This document shows, in pieces, positions 62,370 to 64,000 of a stretch of DNA of 64,000 bases. Source of the DNA: Hyphomicrobiales bacterium (GTDB lineage Bacteria > Pseudomonadota > Alphaproteobacteria > Rhizobiales > Beijerinckiaceae). The stretch is from assembly GCA_900473415.1 (NCBI GenBank), contig UCLR01000009.1:124001-188000 (forward strand). The letters run 5' to 3'. A program made the position numbers and the translations under genes. The stretch's first letter is position 1, and each line of letters opens with the position of its first letter. The notes beneath the pieces are model-generated. The model was not told where the DNA came from. It made no database searches and was given only the letters and a program-made list of their open reading frames with translations.

Positions 62370-63959
62370 ATGACCAAACTCTCCGCCCTGCTTCTCGCCG
62401 CCGCCGGCGCCGCGACGCTTGCCGCAGCCCCCGCCACGGCACAGCAGAAGGCGCCACTGACGATCCTGCGCGTCATCGATGCCGACCGCTACGACCCGAT
62501 CCGCTCGACGGCGACCGCCGCCGCCGAGGTGCTCTACATGCTGGCGGACACGCTGGTCACGGTCGACTTCGACATGAAGACGATCAAGCCCGGCCTCGCC
62601 GAGTCCTGGACGATCTCGCCGGACGGCAAGACCTACACCTTCAAGATCCGCAAGGACGTCAAGTTCTGCGACGGCCGGCCGATGACGGTCGAGGATGCCG
62701 TCTACTCGCTGAAGCGCTGGGTCGACCCGGCGAACAAGTCGCCGGTCTCCTTCCGCGGCGGTCAGGTCAAGGACATCCGCGCCGAGGGCGATTCGACGCT
62801 GATCTACGAGCTGAACGAGCCCTATAGCGACCTGATGTTCCAGATGGCGCTGTCCTTCGCCTCGATCGTCGACAAGAACGCGGTCGAGAGCATGGGCCAG
62901 AACTTCGGCGTGCAGGGCTTCAACGGCACCGGCCCCTATTGCTGGGTCAAGTGGACGCCGCGCCAGGAGCTCGTGCTCAAGAAGAACCCGCACTACACTT
63001 GGGGCCCGTCGATCTACAAGGATCCGAAGCCGCAAGTCGACGACATCGTCTGGAAGATCATCCCCGAGACGAACACGCTGATGGCCGCGATCCAGGCCAA
63101 GCAGGCCGATGTGACCTACTACATGCCCTACATCGCGCTCGACACGATGCAGAAAATCCCGGGCTTCACGGTGCAGCGGCAGGAGAACTACATCTACGAC
63201 GTCTTCATGGGCTTCCGCGTCGACAAGCCCGTCGCCAACGACAAGGCGATCCGCCAGGCCGCCAACATGGCGACCAACAAGGAGGCGATCTCCAAGGCGA
63301 TCTTCTTCGGCAAGGGCCAGACCCTGCCTTCGCTGCTCAATCCGGCCGTGCTCGACTACGACAAGTCCTCGGGCGACAAGATGCCGAAATACGATCCGGC
63401 CGGCGCCGCCAAGCTGCTGGACGAGGCCGGCTGGAAGCCGGGCGCCGACGGTATCCGCGAGAAGGACGGGCAGAAGGCGAGCTTCACCGTCTACGGCATC
63501 CGCAACAGCGACAACCCGCGCATCTCCGAGGCGATGCAGGCGGACCTACGTAAGGTCGGCATCGACATGAAGATCCAGCTCTGGGACGCGACGGTCGCCT
63601 GGGGCAAGCTGGCGACGCAGGAGTTCGACGCCTTCCTCATGTCCTATCCCTACGTGACGGCCACCGAGGCGCTGAACCTCTACTTCGCCAGCCGGCAGGT
63701 GCCGACCCCGAACCGGATGAACTGGAAGGATACGAAGACCGACGAACTGCTCAAGGCTGCCGCGACCGCCACCGACGACACCACGCGCAAGCAGGCCATC
63801 GGCGCGGTCCAGAACCAGCTTACCGAGGCCAATGTCTGGGTGCCGCTGGTCTCGCAGCCGCTCTGGGTCGTCGCGACCGATCGCGTCGAGGGCGCCCGCG
63901 CCCACGGCCTCTACGGCGCTGGCCTCTACAAGGGCCTCGACATCAAGCTGAAGCGCTGA
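62370..63959 (+). CDS. peptide-type ABC transporter substrate-binding protein (SBP_bac_5)
   Basis: A 529-residue periplasmic receptor of the DppA/OppA family with a signal peptide to about residue 26 (APATAQQ). It opens PLTILRVIDADRYDPIRSTATAAAEVLYMLADTLV, then has the family motif IKPGLAESWTISPDGKTYTFKIRKDVKFCDG and GFNGTGPYCWVKW. It should deliver the substrate of the amidohydrolase to the two permeases. A GGGGACC ribosome site precedes the ATG. No ATPase gene follows inside the window. Confidence 0.93.
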   Translation: MTKLSALLLAAAGAATLAAAPATAQQKAPLTILRVIDADRYDPIRSTATAAAEVLYMLADTLVTVDFDMKTIKPGLAESWTISPDGKTYTFKIRKDVKFCDGRPMTVEDAVYSLKRWVDPANKSPVSFRGGQVKDIRAEGDSTLIYELNEPYSDLMFQMALSFASIVDKNAVESMGQNFGVQGFNGTGPYCWVKWTPRQELVLKKNPHYTWGPSIYKDPKPQVDDIVWKIIPETNTLMAAIQAKQADVTYYMPYIALDTMQKIPGFTVQRQENYIYDVFMGFRVDKPVANDKAIRQAANMATNKEAISKAIFFGKGQTLPSLLNPAVLDYDKSSGDKMPKYDPAGAAKLLDEAGWKPGADGIREKDGQKASFTVYGIRNSDNPRISEAMQADLRKVGIDMKIQLWDATVAWGKLATQEFDAFLMSYPYVTATEALNLYFASRQVPTPNRMNWKDTKTDELLKAAATATDDTTRKQAIGAVQNQLTEANVWVPLVSQPLWVVATDRVEGARAHGLYGAGLYKGLDIKLKR

Positions 63960-63970
63960 AGCCTTCAATG

Positions 63971-63998
63971 GCGCCGCGCGGCTCGAGCCGCGCGGCGC
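63971..63998 (+). terminator. perfect 28-base palindrome after the binding-protein gene
   Basis: Bases 63971-63984 and 63985-63998 are exact inverted copies (GCGCCGCGCGGCTC and its complement), starting 12 bases past the stop. TT follows at the window edge, so a T-run cannot be judged. It is either a terminator or an intergenic stem before an ATPase gene outside the window. Confidence 0.6.
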
Positions 63999-64000
63999 TT

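Overview
The window is about 64 kb of GC-rich, gene-dense chromosome. It looks like an alphaproteobacterium of the order Hyphomicrobiales (Rhizobiales), possibly Bosea or a relative; the genus is inferred from protein style and is not proven. Support comes from the rph/hrcA divergent pair, DUF3297 and DUF2244 proteins, many ABC importers of the rhizobial kind, a Pho box of the rhizobial ugp type, Irr-like boxes and dispersed REP-like palindromes. I found no tRNA, rRNA, CRISPR array, phage or transposase. The window reads as a stable metabolic chromosome segment rather than an island.

Layout. 1-2.1 kb: the end of a DsbD-type thiol transporter and a secreted redoxin. 2.2-6.7 kb: an LpoA-like lipoprotein divergent from rsmI-yraN-gshB, then a MoeB/ThiF-type enzyme. 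6.8-16.6 kb: a nucleoside import and salvage operon (BMP-type binding protein, MBL-fold hydrolase, ATPase, two permeases, cdd, punA, deoC, deoA, GhrA-like dehydrogenase). 16.7-19.3 kb: secreted phytase-like esterase, SPW membrane protein, Sel1-like lipoprotein. 19.3-22.6 kb: a xylose-type ABC importer. 22.7-28.8 kb: nth, DUF2244 protein, methyltransferase, Ada-like protein, polytopic membrane protein and a XylX-like dehydratase. 28.9-33.9 kb: a Pho-box-preceded ugpBAEC operon carrying a creatininase-family gene. 34-38.4 kb: VapBC-type toxin-antitoxin pair, hemW, rdgB, rph, hrcA. 38.4-44.4 kb: homocysteine methyltransferase family gene, TetR regulator, DUF3297, GNAT, XRE-cupin regulator, lepA, CsbD. 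44.4-46.6 kb: eutBC. 46.7-57.8 kb: an iron-siderophore uptake locus. 57.9-64 kb: XRE-cupin regulator divergent from an amidohydrolase and peptide-type ABC importer.

How the genes work together. The salvage operon can bring in nucleosides, deaminate and phosphorolyse them, and turn deoxyribose-5-phosphate into acetaldehyde and glyceraldehyde-3-phosphate. The xylose importer and the XylX-like dehydratase suggest an oxidative (Weimberg-type) pentose route, although the other enzymes are not in the window. The ugp operon should import glycerophosphodiesters or glycerol-3-phosphate under phosphate limitation. The iron locus has two convergent operons. One (+) encodes a binding protein, FecCD permease, ATPase and two methyltransferases. 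The other (-) encodes a TonB receptor, an IroE-like esterase, a second binding protein and a siderophore-interacting reductase, with an AraC regulator upstream.

The strongest candidates for something undescribed are the methyltransferase-bearing iron locus, whose two binding proteins share a Cys-Cys pair at matching positions; the creatininase-family gene coupled inside the ugp operon; the MBL-fold hydrolase inside the nucleoside importer; and the csbD leader, where an EcfG-like promoter and a perfect 12-bp inverted repeat overlap.
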